Positions 15,536-24,054 of a DNA stretch of 45,417 nt are shown one piece after another; position 1 is the stretch's first letter, and the number at the start of each line of letters is the position of its first letter. Position numbers and translations under genes: made by a program. The stretch comes from Deltaproteobacteria bacterium (GTDB lineage Bacteria; Myxococcota; B64-G9): assembly GCA_030622135.1 (NCBI GenBank), contig JAUXGL010000009.1, positions 1 to 45,417 of the forward strand, given 5' to 3'. The notes under the pieces were generated by a model. The model saw only the letters and a list, made by a program, of their open reading frames with translations. It did not search any database and was not told the origin of the DNA.

Positions 15536-16159
15536 ATGCCGACCGTGGATGTATGGAATCTGGAGCACAAGAAAATCGGGACGCTCGATCTGGCCGGCGA
15601 GGTATTCGGACAGGAGTACCGGGAGGATCTGATCGGGGAAGCGGTCCGAAACCAGATGGCCCGTCGTCGCAAGGGCTCCGCTTCCACCAAGACCCGGGGT
15701 ACCGTCTCGGGCACGGGTGCCAAGCCGTTTAAGCAGAAGCGCACCGGGCGCGCCCGGCAGGGCACCGAGCGGGCCCCGCATCACGTGGGCGGTGGCAAGG
15801 CTTTCGGGCCCAAGCCGCGATCGTATGCGTACCGGTTGCCCAAGAAGGTTCGTCGGAAGGTGCTGCGATCGGTTCTGAGCGGCCAGGCCCGGGATAACAA
15901 GTTGGTGGTAGTGAAGGACTTCGCCCTCGGCGAGATCAAGACCAAGCGCCTTTTCGAGATACTGAAAAGCTTTGGGCTGTCGCGGGCTCTGCTGGTGGAC
16001 GCCAAGGACAACCTCAATTTGAAGCTGTCCGCCCGCAACATTCCGGATGTGGGGGTCCGCACGCCGGAAGGCCTGAACGTGGTCGAGTTACTACGGTTCG
16101 AGAACATCGTAATCAGCGAGACATCGGTTAGGCAACTTCAAGAGGACCTGATGCCATGA
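15536..16159 (+). CDS. rplD: 50S ribosomal protein L4
   Basis: L4, 207 residues, lines the exit tunnel with its extended loop. The loop region is readable as RRRKGSASTKTRGTVSGTG followed by KQKRTGRARQGT, and the globular end has VRTPEGLNVVELLRFENIV. In E. coli L4 represses the S10 operon. It directly follows rpsJ with no rplC between, and its stop overlaps the rplW start (ATGA). Confidence 0.96.
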   Translation: MPTVDVWNLEHKKIGTLDLAGEVFGQEYREDLIGEAVRNQMARRRKGSASTKTRGTVSGTGAKPFKQKRTGRARQGTERAPHHVGGGKAFGPKPRSYAYRLPKKVRRKVLRSVLSGQARDNKLVVVKDFALGEIKTKRLFEILKSFGLSRALLVDAKDNLNLKLSARNIPDVGVRTPEGLNVVELLRFENIVISETSVRQLQEDLMP

Positions 16160-16446
16160 AATTTCCAGAAGAGGTTATTCTCAGGCCCCTGGTAACCGAA
16201 AAAGGTAACATGCTCAACGAGAAGAGCAACCAGGTTGTCTTCCGGGTAGCCAAGGATGCCAACAAGATCGATATACGCTTGGCCGTGGAAAAGCTTTTCG
16301 GTGTCAAGGTGGTGTCCGTGAACACCTTCCGGACCCCCTCTCGCTGGAGGAGGGTGGGTCAGAACACCGGCAAGCGGCCCTCATGGAAGAAGGCCATTGT
16401 GCGGTTGCGTGAAGGGGACCGGGTCGAGTTCTTCACCGGTGTGTAG
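16156..16446 (+). CDS. rplW: 50S ribosomal protein L23
   Basis: L23, 96 residues, sits at the tunnel exit and is the docking point for trigger factor and SRP. Typical segments: ILRPLVTEKGNMLNEKSNQV, then ANKIDIRLAVEKLFGVKVVS and a basic loop with RWRRVGQNTGKRPSWKKAIV. The start overlaps the rplD stop by four bases; rplB follows after 18. Confidence 0.97.
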   Translation: MKFPEEVILRPLVTEKGNMLNEKSNQVVFRVAKDANKIDIRLAVEKLFGVKVVSVNTFRTPSRWRRVGQNTGKRPSWKKAIVRLREGDRVEFFTGV

Positions 16447-16464
16447 CCTGTTTGTGAGGTAAGT

Positions 16465-17304
16465 ATGGCACATAAGACCTACAATCCAATTACTCCCGGC
16501 CGGCGCGGCATGACCGCCAACGATTATAGTTTCCTGGCCGCCAACCAGCCGGAAAAGAGTTTGGTGGGTCCGAAGAAGCGATCCAGTGGTCGCAACAATC
16601 GTGGGTGCATCACCGTTCGCCACCGGGGCGGCGGTCACAAGCGCAAGCTGAGAAGGATCGACTTCAAGCGACGGAAGTTGGGCATAGCGGCCAAGGTGAA
16701 GTCCATCGAATACGATCCCAACCGTTCGGCGCACATCGCGCTGCTTCACTATCTTGACGGGGTCAAGGCCTATATACTATGGCCGGTGGATTTAAAGGTG
16801 GGCGATACCGTGGTGGCCAGCGAGCAGGCCGACATCAAGTCCGGCAACCACCTTCCGTTGAACAAAATTCCCCAAGGGACTACCGTTCACAACCTGGAAA
16901 TCAAGTTGGGTAAGGGGGGCCAGTTGATCCGGGCCGGTGGCTCAGCGGGTCGGATCATTGCCAAAGAGGGTAAATACGTCCAGGTCAGGCTGCCTTCCGG
17001 CGAGGTTCGGAAGGTGCATCGGAATTGCTGGGCTACCGTAGGCCAGTTGGGCAACGTCGAGCATGAGAACGTTAGCATTGGCAAGGCGGGGCGGACTCGC
17101 TGGAAGGGGAGGCGCCCTGCCGTCCGAGGCGTAGCCATGAATCCGGTGGATCATCCCCACGGAGGCGGGGAAGGCCGGGCCGGGCAGGGTAATCCCCACC
17201 CGGTGACCCCCTGGGGGCACCCCACCAAGGGTCATAAAACCAGGAAAAACCGTCGCACGGACAAGTTCATTGTCCGTCGGCGCAAAACCAAGAAGAGCAG
17301 GTGA
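16465..17304 (+). CDS. rplB: 50S ribosomal protein L2
   Basis: L2, 279 residues, is a core protein near the peptidyl-transferase centre. It begins [20 protein letters not shown] and contains [18 protein letters not shown]. The C-terminal motif [16 protein letters not shown] carries the conserved histidine. The usual basic end (RRRKTKKSR) is complete. GTGAGGT at 16455-16461 precedes the ATG. Confidence 0.98.
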   Translation: MAHKTYNPITPGRRGMTANDYSFLAANQPEKSLVGPKKRSSGRNNRGCITVRHRGGGHKRKLRRIDFKRRKLGIAAKVKSIEYDPNRSAHIALLHYLDGVKAYILWPVDLKVGDTVVASEQADIKSGNHLPLNKIPQGTTVHNLEIKLGKGGQLIRAGGSAGRIIAKEGKYVQVRLPSGEVRKVHRNCWATVGQLGNVEHENVSIGKAGRTRWKGRRPAVRGVAMNPVDHPHGGGEGRAGQGNPHPVTPWGHPTKGHKTRKNRRTDKFIVRRRKTKKSR

Positions 17305-17313
17305 GGATAAGCC

Positions 17314-17607
17314 GTGGCAAGATCTGTCAAAAAAGGTCCGTTTGTGGATGAGCATCTGATGAGGAAAATTCGCGAGGCCGAGAGAACCGGTGACAAGAAA
17401 GTCATCCGGACGTGGTCGCGTCGCTCTACCATTCTTCCGGAGATGGTGAACATGACATTCGCGGTGCACAATGGAAACAAGTTCATGCCCGTTTTTGTCT
17501 CCGAGAACATGGTGGGGCACAAGCTGGGGGAGTTCTCCCCCACCAGGATGTTTAGGGGACACTCGGGCGATCGCAAGACGAAGCCGAGGCCTGGCAAGAA
17601 GGGCTAG
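17314..17607 (+). CDS. rpsS: 30S ribosomal protein S19
   Basis: S19, 97 residues, of the 30S head, pairs with S13. It reads [17 protein letters not shown] at the start and contains IKTWSRR-like [20 protein letters not shown] and [18 protein letters not shown]. The start is GTG with GAGGAT at 17303-17308. A long 180-base spacer follows, which is unusual inside the S10 operon and holds two conserved hairpin families. Confidence 0.97.
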   Translation: MARSVKKGPFVDEHLMRKIREAERTGDKKVIRTWSRRSTILPEMVNMTFAVHNGNKFMPVFVSENMVGHKLGEFSPTRMFRGHSGDRKTKPRPGKKG

Positions 17608-17615
17608 GTGCTTGA

Positions 17616-17662
17616 TATTAAACCAGCACTTTTTTCAAGCGAGGTCTTGAAAAAAGCGTAGG
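17616..17662 (+). promoter_or_regulatory. 11-bp hairpin element in the rpsS-rplV spacer (also before rpoA)
   Basis: CTTTTTTCAAG (17629-17639) pairs perfectly with CTTGAAAAAAG (17646-17656) around a 6-base loop CGAGGT. A related segment at 28552-28598 (rpsD-rpoA) shares the flanks TTAAACCA and (G/A)TGTAG-like ends and a similar but imperfect stem. Because the stem is A/T-rich on both arms it could stop transcription in part on either strand. Its role is not known to me. Confidence 0.55.
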
Positions 17663-17670
17663 TGTTTGAA

Positions 17671-17770
17671 AGGTCGGAACTCATTGATTTTGAGTTAGGT
17701 TTCATCGGAGTTTACATCCGCCCGTGAATCGGTTTTGGTGCCGCGCGTTTTGCGGCGCGAGGCGTTTGGC
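17671..17770 (+). promoter_or_regulatory. Two-hairpin rplV leader, homologous to the rpoB leader
   Basis: AACTCA (17678-17683)/TGAGTT (17691-17696) is followed by GCCGC (17740-17744)/GCGGC (17752-17756) with a 7-base loop. Order, loop sizes and flanking words match the rplL-rpoB spacer at 4250-4340. Both lie directly before a gene of the translation/transcription machinery on the coding strand. Confidence 0.5.
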
Positions 17771-17787
17771 GGGATTTGAGGTGAATC

Positions 17788-18186
17788 ATGAACCGCAGAG
17801 AGAGACGCAAGCAGAGGCGCGAGAAAGAGGCCGAGGAGCGTCTCGCCGACAAGCACAAGAGCGCGATTTTGAGGTATCTCCGGGTAGCTCCGAGGAAGGT
17901 GCGCGCGGTGACCAAGATCATCCGGGGATGTCGGGTCGAACAGGCGTTGTCCATTCTCGATTTCACCAACCGCGCGGCGGCGGGACCGCTGGCCAAGATG
18001 TTGCGGGCGGCCGTGGCCAACGCGGCGGCATCCGGAGACATCGATGTAGACACGCTGGTGGTGAAGGAGATCCAGGTGAACCAGGGGCCCACTCTGAAGC
18101 GTTTCATTCCCCGGGCCATGGGCCGGGCCACCCCGGTGCAGAAGAAGACCAGCCACGTCTCGTTCTTGCTAGAAGAGCGGTCGTGA
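17788..18186 (+). CDS. rplV: 50S ribosomal protein L22 with basic N-terminal extension
   Basis: L22, 132 residues (usual ~110), whose long hairpin lines the exit tunnel. The family core starts near residue 25 (ILRYLRVAPRKVRAVTKII) and ends with RAMGRATPVQKKTSHVSFLL. The first ~23 residues are very basic and charged (MNRRERRKQRREKEAEER) and are extra. ATG 17788 has TGAGGTGAA upstream. A 115-base spacer with a hairpin repeat separates it from rpsC, where most genomes have a few bases. Confidence 0.95.
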   Translation: MNRRERRKQRREKEAEERLADKHKSAILRYLRVAPRKVRAVTKIIRGCRVEQALSILDFTNRAAAGPLAKMLRAAVANAAASGDIDVDTLVVKEIQVNQGPTLKRFIPRAMGRATPVQKKTSHVSFLLEERS

Positions 18187-18194
18187 ACTGGTAA

Positions 18195-18281
18195 GTGCCC
18201 GTCTCATGTCCCCATTTTCCGAGGACGGGCACCTTGAAATCATTGGGTTTTTGTTTGTGTCCACTACGTTTCGAGGTGGAC
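18195..18281 (+). repeat. Two-hairpin intergenic element, copy 2 (rplV-rpsC spacer)
   Basis: Stem 1 is GTGCCCGTC (18195-18203)/GACGGGCAC (18224-18232) and stem 2 is GTCCAC (18259-18264)/GTGGAC (18276-18281), joined by a linker with TCATTGGGTTTTTGTT. Stem 2 is fully Watson-Crick here but uses G-U pairs in copy 1 at 262-347, so pairing is kept despite base changes. The rpsC ribosome-binding site AGGAGG lies 8 bases past the copy. Confidence 0.7.
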
Positions 18282-18301
18282 TCTAGTTTAGGAGGTATTC
18301 T

Positions 18302-18952
18302 TTGGGCCAGAAAGTAAATCCAATCGGTTTCAGGCTGGGCGTCATCCGGTCGTGGGACTCCAAGTGGGTTTCGAGAAAAAATTACGCCAAGTGGCTCCAT
18401 GAGGACATCCTTATACGGCGTTACATCCGCAAGCACTTGGAGCGCGCCGGGATCTCCCGAGTTTTCATCGAGAGGGCCGGAGACAAGGCTAAAATAAACG
18501 TGCACACGGCTCGTCCCGGCATCGTCATCGGAAAACGGGGCGCGGGAGTGGAGAGTCTGAAGGATGAGTTGCAGAAGCAGGTAGAGAGCGAGGTATTTCT
18601 CAATATACGCGAGGTGCGCAAGGCGGAATTGGACGCACAACTGGTCGCCGAGAACGTGGCCAGCCAGCTGGTCAACCGGATCGCGTTCAGGCGGGCGATG
18701 AAGAAAGCCGTTTCCACCTCTATGAAGTTCGGCGCCAAGGGGATCAAGATCCGCTGTGCCGGGCGGCTGGGGGGAGCCGAGATGGGCAGGAAGGAATGGT
18801 ACCGGGATGGACGCGTGCCGTTGCACACGCTCCGGGCCGACATCGACTACGGGGTGGCTACGGCCAAGACGACCTACGGAACTATCGGCGTCAAGGTTTG
18901 GATATTCCGAGGGGAAGTGCTGGACAAGAGATCGCGCGGTGCCGGTAAATAA
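18302..18952 (+). CDS. rpsC: 30S ribosomal protein S3
   Basis: S3, 216 residues, lies at the mRNA entry side of the 30S subunit. It starts [20 protein letters not shown] and carries the KH domain motif [16 protein letters not shown] and the C-terminal [20 protein letters not shown]. The start is TTG, with AGGAGG at 18289-18294. rplP follows after 12 bases. Confidence 0.97.
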   Translation: MGQKVNPIGFRLGVIRSWDSKWVSRKNYAKWLHEDILIRRYIRKHLERAGISRVFIERAGDKAKINVHTARPGIVIGKRGAGVESLKDELQKQVESEVFLNIREVRKAELDAQLVAENVASQLVNRIAFRRAMKKAVSTSMKFGAKGIKIRCAGRLGGAEMGRKEWYRDGRVPLHTLRADIDYGVATAKTTYGTIGVKVWIFRGEVLDKRSRGAGK

Positions 18953-18964
18953 AGGGAGACTGTT

Positions 18965-19381
18965 ATGCTGCAGCCCAGTAAAACCAAGTGGAGAAAACAG
19001 CAGAAAGGCAAGCGCAGGGGCAAGGCCTACCGCGGCTCCGATCTGGCATTTGGGGATGTGGGCATTATGGCTACCGCTTGCGGGTGGACCACCGCCCGGC
19101 AGATCGAGGCTAGCCGGATTGCCATTGCCCGGCACATAAAGCGCGGAGGCAAGGTCTGGGTAAGGATTTTCCCGGACAAGCCCTTGACCAAGAAGCCGCT
19201 GGAGACCCGCATGGGGAAGGGCAAGGGATCTCCCGAGTCATGGGTGGCGGTGATCAAGCCGGGCCGGATCCTCTTCGAGATCGAAGGTATGGAGGAGCCG
19301 GTGGCCCGGGAGGCTTTCCGGCTGGCCGGGCGCAAGCTTCCCATTCCCACGAAGGTGATATCCCGGAGGGAAGAGGTATGA
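18965..19381 (+). CDS. rplP: 50S ribosomal protein L16
   Basis: L16, 138 residues, helps position the A-site tRNA. It begins [20 protein letters not shown] and contains [20 protein letters not shown] and the functional loop [25 protein letters not shown] at 18954-18958 precedes the ATG. Its stop overlaps the rpmC start (ATGA). Confidence 0.97.
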   Translation: MLQPSKTKWRKQQKGKRRGKAYRGSDLAFGDVGIMATACGWTTARQIEASRIAIARHIKRGGKVWVRIFPDKPLTKKPLETRMGKGKGSPESWVAVIKPGRILFEIEGMEEPVAREAFRLAGRKLPIPTKVISRREEV

Positions 19382-19617
19382 AGGCTAGCGAGTACCGGGA
19401 GCGTACGCTGGAGGAACTGCGCCAGGTGGTGGAGGATCTCAGGCAGGATGTTTTCAATCTCAAGTTTCAGCATGCCACCGGGCAGCTCGATGATGTGTCC
19501 AAGCTGACACAAACCAAGCACGATCTGGCGCGGGTGAAGACCGTCATCCGCGAGCACGAGCTTGGCAAGCACAGGTTGTTGACCGTCGAGGAACGGGAAG
19601 CGTCCACGAAAGGTTGA
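19378..19617 (+). CDS. rpmC: 50S ribosomal protein L29
   Basis: L29, 79 residues, is a two-helix protein at the tunnel exit beside L23. It reads [20 protein letters not shown] and then [20 protein letters not shown], the family pattern, with [12 protein letters not shown] after it. The C-terminal ~15 residues are slightly longer than usual. It overlaps rplP by four bases; rpsQ follows after 11. Confidence 0.96.
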   Translation: MKASEYRERTLEELRQVVEDLRQDVFNLKFQHATGQLDDVSKLTQTKHDLARVKTVIREHELGKHRLLTVEEREASTKG

Positions 19618-19628
19618 GGATATAGGAT

Positions 19629-19898
19629 ATGGTGAAACGGAAGCATAGAGGTATTCCCAAGGCGAGGACCGGGGTCGTCGTTGGCAACAAGATGGACAAA
19701 ACCGTAGTGATCGAGGTGCGCACTACCGTTATACATCCCCGGTACAAGAAGTACATCCAGCGACGGCGGCGTTTCAAGGCGCACGATGAGAGAAACACCT
19801 GCCGCCTGGGCGATCGGGTTGAGATCGTGGAAACGCGTCCGTTGAGCAAAACGAAGCACTGGCGGGTTCGGAAGGTGTTGGAGGCTGCAAGAGGCTGA
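19629..19898 (+). CDS. rpsQ: 30S ribosomal protein S17
   Basis: S17, 89 residues, is a primary 16S rRNA-binding protein with an OB fold. Motifs: [37 protein letters not shown], and [19 protein letters not shown]. The weak upstream site and 11-base gap suggest coupling to rpmC. rplN starts 43 bases on. Confidence 0.97.
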   Translation: MVKRKHRGIPKARTGVVVGNKMDKTVVIEVRTTVIHPRYKKYIQRRRRFKAHDERNTCRLGDRVEIVETRPLSKTKHWRVRKVLEAARG

Positions 19899-19941
19899 GT
19901 CTTCCGATCGTATCACCCGGAAGACTGTTTAGGAGACGACA

Positions 19942-20310
19942 ATGATACAGATGCAGTCGATGCTCAATGTTGCGGATAACTCGGGGGCGAAGCGGGTGCA
20001 GTGCGTCAAGGTGCTTGGCGGTTCCAAGCGTAAATACGCCGGGATCGGCGATATCATCGTCGTCTCGGTAAAGGAAGCCTTGCCGGAGTCCAAGGTGAAA
20101 AAGGGAGAGTTGCGTCGGGCCGTGATTGTCCGGACGGCCAAGGCGGTTGGAAGGCCGGATGGCACTTACATCAAGTTCGACGACAACTCGGCCGTTTTGA
20201 TTGACAACAAGATGGAGCCCATCGGAACTCGCATTTTCGGTCCAGTGGCCCGGGAGCTTCGCGCGAAGAAATTCATGAAGATCGTCTCCCTGGCTCCCGA
20301 GGTGCTTTGA
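19942..20310 (+). CDS. rplN: 50S ribosomal protein L14
   Basis: L14, 122 residues, sits at the subunit interface. It starts [20 protein letters not shown] and contains [19 protein letters not shown] and [20 protein letters not shown], all standard. The full family length is present. AGGAGACGA at 19931-19939 sets the ATG. Confidence 0.98.
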   Translation: MIQMQSMLNVADNSGAKRVQCVKVLGGSKRKYAGIGDIIVVSVKEALPESKVKKGELRRAVIVRTAKAVGRPDGTYIKFDDNSAVLIDNKMEPIGTRIFGPVARELRAKKFMKIVSLAPEVL

Positions 20311-20323
20311 TACGGAAGTGAGT

Positions 20324-20647
20324 ATGGCCATGAGAATCAAAAAAAACGACACGGTGCTGGTGCTTACCGGCAAGGACCGCAACCAGCGCGGGAAGGTGCT
20401 GGAGATCAACCGGGACAAGCAGCGGGTGGTTGTCGAGGGCGTCAACAAGGTCAAGCGCCACGTGAAGGCCGGAAGGGATCAAAAGGCTCCCCAGGGAGGG
20501 ATCATCGAGGTTTCCGCGTCCATTCACATCTCGAACGTGCGCCTGGTCTGCAGCAAATGCAACCAGCCCACCGTGATTGGATTACGAAAACTGGAGGGGA
20601 ACAAGGTCCGCTTTTGCAAGAAGTGTAATGAAAGCATTGACAAGTGA
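20324..20647 (+). CDS. rplX: 50S ribosomal protein L24
   Basis: L24, about 107 residues, initiates 50S assembly. The KOW motif is visible ([20 protein letters not shown]). The C-terminal part has two CxxC pairs (CSKCNQP and CKKCNES), so it is a zinc-ribbon form. Start choice: ATG 20324 (MAMRIKKND) has GGAAG at 20314-20318; an in-frame ATG at 20330 is also possible. Confidence 0.95.
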   Translation: MAMRIKKNDTVLVLTGKDRNQRGKVLEINRDKQRVVVEGVNKVKRHVKAGRDQKAPQGGIIEVSASIHISNVRLVCSKCNQPTVIGLRKLEGNKVRFCKKCNESIDK

Positions 20648-20667
20648 GGCCGGCTGGAGAACATGCT

Positions 20668-21207
20668 ATGCCTAGGCTAAAAGAAATGTTCGAAAAAGAC
20701 GTGGTCCCGAAGATGATGAAGGAGTTCGGGTACCAGAACCACATGCAGGTCCCGCGCTTGCACAAGGTTGTTGTGAACATGGGACTGGGAGAGGCGTTGC
20801 AGAACCCGAAGATTCTAGAATCGTCGTCGGGGGAGATTGCAACCATTACCGGTCAACACCCGGTGATAACCCGCTCGCGGAAGTCCATTGCCAACTTCAA
20901 GTTGCGCGAGGGATTGCCCATCGGCTGCATGGTTACCCTACGGAAAGACCGCATGTACGAGTTCCTGGATCGTCTGATGAACGTGGCCATCCCCCGGGTC
21001 CGCGACTTCCGGGGAGTGTCCCGGCGGTCGTTTGACGGGAAGGGCAACTTCACTCTGGGGATCCGGGAGCAAATTGTCTTTCCGGAGATCGATTACGACA
21101 AGATAGAGAAGATCAAGGGATTGAATGTTTCCGTAATTACCACAGCCAAAACGGATGAAGAGGGTCGTGCCCTGTTGACGCACCTGGGTATGCCGTTTCG
21201 ACGCTAA
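20668..21207 (+). CDS. rplE: 50S ribosomal protein L5
   Basis: L5, 179 residues, binds 5S rRNA and the P-site tRNA. Family segments: [36 protein letters not shown], and [22 protein letters not shown] 20668 with TGGAGAA upstream gives [20 protein letters not shown], the standard start; an upstream GTG in frame is rejected. rpsN follows after 11 bases. Confidence 0.97.
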   Translation: MPRLKEMFEKDVVPKMMKEFGYQNHMQVPRLHKVVVNMGLGEALQNPKILESSSGEIATITGQHPVITRSRKSIANFKLREGLPIGCMVTLRKDRMYEFLDRLMNVAIPRVRDFRGVSRRSFDGKGNFTLGIREQIVFPEIDYDKIEKIKGLNVSVITTAKTDEEGRALLTHLGMPFRR

Positions 21208-21218
21208 AGGAGAGTTCC

Positions 21219-21404
21219 GTGGCTAAGAAGTCGAAGATCGCGCAGGCTAAGAGGAAGCAAAAGTTCAAAGTACGCCAGTACAACCGTTGCCCGCTTTGTG
21301 GGCGTTCCCGGGCTTATTTTAGGCGGTTCGACATGTGCAGGATCTGTTTTCGGACCCTGGCGCTAAACGGGGAGATCCCCGGCGTTGTCAAAGCCAGCTG
21401 GTAA
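21219..21404 (+). CDS. rpsN: 30S ribosomal protein S14, zinc-binding type
   Basis: S14, 61 residues, of the 30S head. Two CxxC pairs ([20 protein letters not shown]) mark the short zinc-binding form rather than the ~100-residue zinc-free form of many Proteobacteria. The end [15 protein letters not shown] is typical. The start is GTG with AAAGGAGAG at 21206-21214. Confidence 0.97.
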   Translation: MAKKSKIAQAKRKQKFKVRQYNRCPLCGRSRAYFRRFDMCRICFRTLALNGEIPGVVKASW

Positions 21405-21424
21405 GGAAAAGGAAAGGGTTTACC

Positions 21425-21826
21425 ATGTCCGGAATCAATGATCCCATTTCTGACTTTCTGACGAGAGTAAGAAACGCTTGTCGGGCGTACCACGACGAGG
21501 TGAGCATCCCCGCCTCCGGTTTCAAGACCCGTCTGGCCGAAATCATGAAGAAGGAAGGATACATCCATGATTTCACGCTCGTTCCCGATCGCTTGCAGGG
21601 ATTGCTGGTGATTGAATTGCGTTACGGCGAGGGCGGGACTCAGATCATCCGGGGCATAAAGCGTGAGAGCAGGCCGGGCCGGCGGCTGTACGTCGGCAGC
21701 GGCGAGCTGCCGCGGGTTCGTAACGGTTTGGGTACGGCCATTCTTTCCACCTCCCGCGGTTTGATGACCGATCGTCAAGCCCGCCGCGAGAAGGTTGGAG
21801 GGGAATACTTGTGTTCGATTTGGTGA
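21425..21826 (+). CDS. rpsH: 30S ribosomal protein S8
   Basis: S8, 133 residues, is a central-domain organiser of the 30S subunit; in E. coli it represses the spc operon. It starts MSGINDPISDFLTRVRNACR. The C-terminal half contains RPGRRLYVGSGELPRVRNGL and STSRGLMTDRQARREKVGGE, both conserved. AAAGGAAAGG upstream sets ATG 21425. Confidence 0.97.
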   Translation: MSGINDPISDFLTRVRNACRAYHDEVSIPASGFKTRLAEIMKKEGYIHDFTLVPDRLQGLLVIELRYGEGGTQIIRGIKRESRPGRRLYVGSGELPRVRNGLGTAILSTSRGLMTDRQARREKVGGEYLCSIW

Positions 21827-21842
21827 AGAGAGGGATTTTGTC

Positions 21843-22382
21843 GTGTCACGGATAGGAAAAAAACCGATAGTCATTCCCCAAGGAGTCAAGGTTGCCATAG
21901 CGGGCAACTGGGTGTCGGCGGAGGGGCCCCTGGGGAAGCTCGATCAGGAAGTCATTTCCGGGATCACCGTCGCGGTCGAAGAGGGCCGAGTCCTCGTTCG
22001 ACGGGGTGACAACCAGCGCCAGAGCCGTGCGAGGCAGGGGCTGGTCCGGGCACTGGTCGCCAACATGGTCAAGGGCGTCTTGGAAGGATTTCAGAAGGTA
22101 CTCAAGATCAGCGGTGTTGGTTACCGGGCGGAGACCAGCGGCAAGCAACTGGTTCTCAGCCTGGGCTTCTCCCACCGGGTAGAGCACGCCATTCCTGACG
22201 GGGTGGATGTGGCCATCGACAAGAACACGCGCATAACCATCAGCGGAATCGATCGTCAGAAAGTGGGCCAGTTTGCGGCCAAGATCCGCACCGTCCGTGA
22301 CCCGGATCCTTACAAGGCCAAGGGAATCACATACGAGGGCGAGCGGATCCTTAGGAAAGCCGGCAAGAAGGCAATCGGATAA
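21843..22382 (+). CDS. rplF: 50S ribosomal protein L6
   Basis: L6, 179 residues, lies near the sarcin-ricin loop. It begins SRIGKKPIVIPQGVKVAIAG and has NMVKGVLEGFQKVLKISGVG and the end PDPYKAKGITYEGERILRKA. The start is GTG 21843, matching the family N-terminus; a longer frame starting inside rpsH is rejected. Confidence 0.97.
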   Translation: MSRIGKKPIVIPQGVKVAIAGNWVSAEGPLGKLDQEVISGITVAVEEGRVLVRRGDNQRQSRARQGLVRALVANMVKGVLEGFQKVLKISGVGYRAETSGKQLVLSLGFSHRVEHAIPDGVDVAIDKNTRITISGIDRQKVGQFAAKIRTVRDPDPYKAKGITYEGERILRKAGKKAIG

Positions 22383-22395
22383 CCGGAGTAGTGCG

Positions 22396-22767
22396 ATGAT
22401 TTTAAATCTGGAGAGAAAGCGTCGGAAGAGGCAGAAGCGTAAGCACAGCATTCGCAAGCGCGTCGTCGGAACGCCCGAAAAGCCTCGTTTGTCAGTGTTT
22501 AGGAGTGCTCGTCATACGTACGCCCAAGTCGTCGATGACTACAGTGGGCTAACTCTGGTGGCGGCCTCCACACTGGACCGGGAATTAAAGGACCAGATCA
22601 AGGGGCTGAAAAAGCTCCAGCAGGCGCAGAAAGTCGGCGAATTGTTGGCCCGGCGTTGCCTCGAAAAGGGCATCAAGAAGGTGGTGTTCGATCGGAGTGG
22701 TTACGCCTACCATGGGCGGGTGGCCGGTGTGGCCGTCGGTGTGCGCGCGAAAGGACTGAAGGTCTGA
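22396..22767 (+). CDS. rplR: 50S ribosomal protein L18
   Basis: L18, 123 residues, binds 5S rRNA. The basic N-terminus ([17 protein letters not shown]) leads into [20 protein letters not shown], with [18 protein letters not shown] at the end, all typical. CCGGAG at 22383-22388 precedes the ATG. rpsE follows after 2 bases. Confidence 0.97.
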   Translation: MILNLERKRRKRQKRKHSIRKRVVGTPEKPRLSVFRSARHTYAQVVDDYSGLTLVAASTLDRELKDQIKGLKKLQQAQKVGELLARRCLEKGIKKVVFDRSGYAYHGRVAGVAVGVRAKGLKV

Positions 22768-22769
22768 GG

Positions 22770-23276
22770 ATGAGAACCGTGGATCAGGGATTTGCCAATG
22801 AAGTGGAACTGACCGAACGGGTCGTCAACATCAACCGCGTGGCCAAGGTGGTCAAGGGTGGGCGACGATTCCGCTTCGGTGCCATTGTCGTGGTCGGAGA
22901 TGGCGACGGGAAGGTCGGCATCGGCAAGGGCAAGGCCAAAGAGGTGCCCGAGGCCATCCGCAAGGCGAATGAGAACGCCAAGAAGCAGTTGGTGACCGTT
23001 CCCCTTGTCGATGGAACCATTCCCCACGAGGTTCTGGGGCGTTATGGTGCCGGTAAGGTTTTGCTGCGCCCGGCCAGCAAGGGGACTGGGGTTATAGCGG
23101 GCGGTCCGGTCCGGGCGGTGATGGAGGTGGCGGGCGTGCGTGACGTGTTGACCAAATGCCTGGGAAGTCACAATCCCCACAGCGTGGTCAACGCGACCAT
23201 GAACGCCCTGGAGCAGTTGGAGAGCGTCGAGCAGGTCGCCAAGAGAAGGGGCAAGTCACCCGAGGAGTTGCGCTGA
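22770..23276 (+). CDS. rpsE: 30S ribosomal protein S5
   Basis: S5, 168 residues, contributes to mRNA unwinding and decoding accuracy. Family regions: [40 protein letters not shown] and [20 protein letters not shown]. The start codon is two bases after the rplR stop, so coupling is likely. Its stop overlaps the rpmD start (TGATG). Confidence 0.97.
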   Translation: MRTVDQGFANEVELTERVVNINRVAKVVKGGRRFRFGAIVVVGDGDGKVGIGKGKAKEVPEAIRKANENAKKQLVTVPLVDGTIPHEVLGRYGAGKVLLRPASKGTGVIAGGPVRAVMEVAGVRDVLTKCLGSHNPHSVVNATMNALEQLESVEQVAKRRGKSPEELR

Positions 23277-23461
23277 TGGCCGACAAGAAGTTGAAGATTA
23301 CCCTGAAGAAGAGCCGGATCGGCCGTTCCCAGCACCAGCGCAAGATACTCGACGGGCTGGGGCTGAAGCGACGCCATCAGGTGGTGGAGCGGGAGGATAC
23401 TCCGGCCATCCGCGGCATGGTGAAGAAGATCTGTTTTATGCTGGACGTTTTGGAGATCTAA
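23276..23461 (+). CDS. rpmD: 50S ribosomal protein L30
   Basis: L30, 61 residues, the usual bacterial size. The pattern LKITLKKSRIGRSQHQRKIL followed by GLGLKRRHQVVEREDTPAIR and GMVKKI is characteristic. It overlaps rpsE by one base and precedes rplO by 1 base. Confidence 0.96.
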   Translation: MADKKLKITLKKSRIGRSQHQRKILDGLGLKRRHQVVEREDTPAIRGMVKKICFMLDVLEI

Positions 23462-23462
23462 A

Positions 23463-24053
23463 ATGGGTTTGGACAAACTGAGAGCGCGTTCGGGGTCTCG
23501 CCAGAAGCGCAAGCGGGTTGGCCGGGGCCCGGGCAGCGGCAACGGCAAAACCGCCGGCCGCGGTCACAAGGGCCAGCTTTCCCGTTCGGGCGTGAGTATC
23601 TTCCCGGGCTTCGAGGGCGGACAGATGCCCCTGCAACGGCGAATGCCCAAGCGGGGATTTACGAACCACTGCCGGCGCAAGGTCATCATCGTCAATTGCC
23701 GGGATCTGAACATCTTCGAGGAGAACGCGGTGGTAGACCCGGAGGCGATGTGCCGCGCCGGCCTGGTCGGTCGCAAGACGGAGTGGATCAAGATCCTGTC
23801 GAACGGAGACCTGGGGAAGAAGCTGACCGTGTGTGCCCAGAGTTTCAGCCAGAAGGCCAAGGAGAAGATCGAGGCGGCGGGCGGTACGGCCGAGGTGATT
23901 TCGCAGATTAAAAGATCCTCAAAGCCCGCTCCCAGCGCGGATCCGGTAGCGAGCGGACATCCCGCGCAGGACTCGATGCCTCAATCGCAATCTCCCGACA
24001 CCTTCGCGAAACGCGAAGATGCCGGGGACGAAGAACCGGCCAAGGAGGGCTGA
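23463..24053 (+). CDS. rplO: 50S ribosomal protein L15 with an extra C-terminal tail
   Basis: L15, 196 residues against the usual ~145-150. The core is standard: [20 protein letters not shown], then [17 protein letters not shown] and the end of the fold at AGGTAEVI. After that comes a tail of about 45 residues, rich in Ser, Pro, Ala and acidic residues (ending [11 protein letters not shown]), likely disordered. secY starts just after the stop. The tail is in the open frame up to the secY ribosome-binding site. Confidence 0.94.
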   Translation: MGLDKLRARSGSRQKRKRVGRGPGSGNGKTAGRGHKGQLSRSGVSIFPGFEGGQMPLQRRMPKRGFTNHCRRKVIIVNCRDLNIFEENAVVDPEAMCRAGLVGRKTEWIKILSNGDLGKKLTVCAQSFSQKAKEKIEAAGGTAEVISQIKRSSKPAPSADPVASGHPAQDSMPQSQSPDTFAKREDAGDEEPAKEG

Positions 24054-24054
24054 A

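Noticed and set aside
18104..19135. A 343-codon open frame on the - strand
   Set aside because: It covers rpsC and the hairpin repeat. It did help reveal the repeat, because its KPNDF-VPVL stretch recurs in the antisense frame at 278-619.
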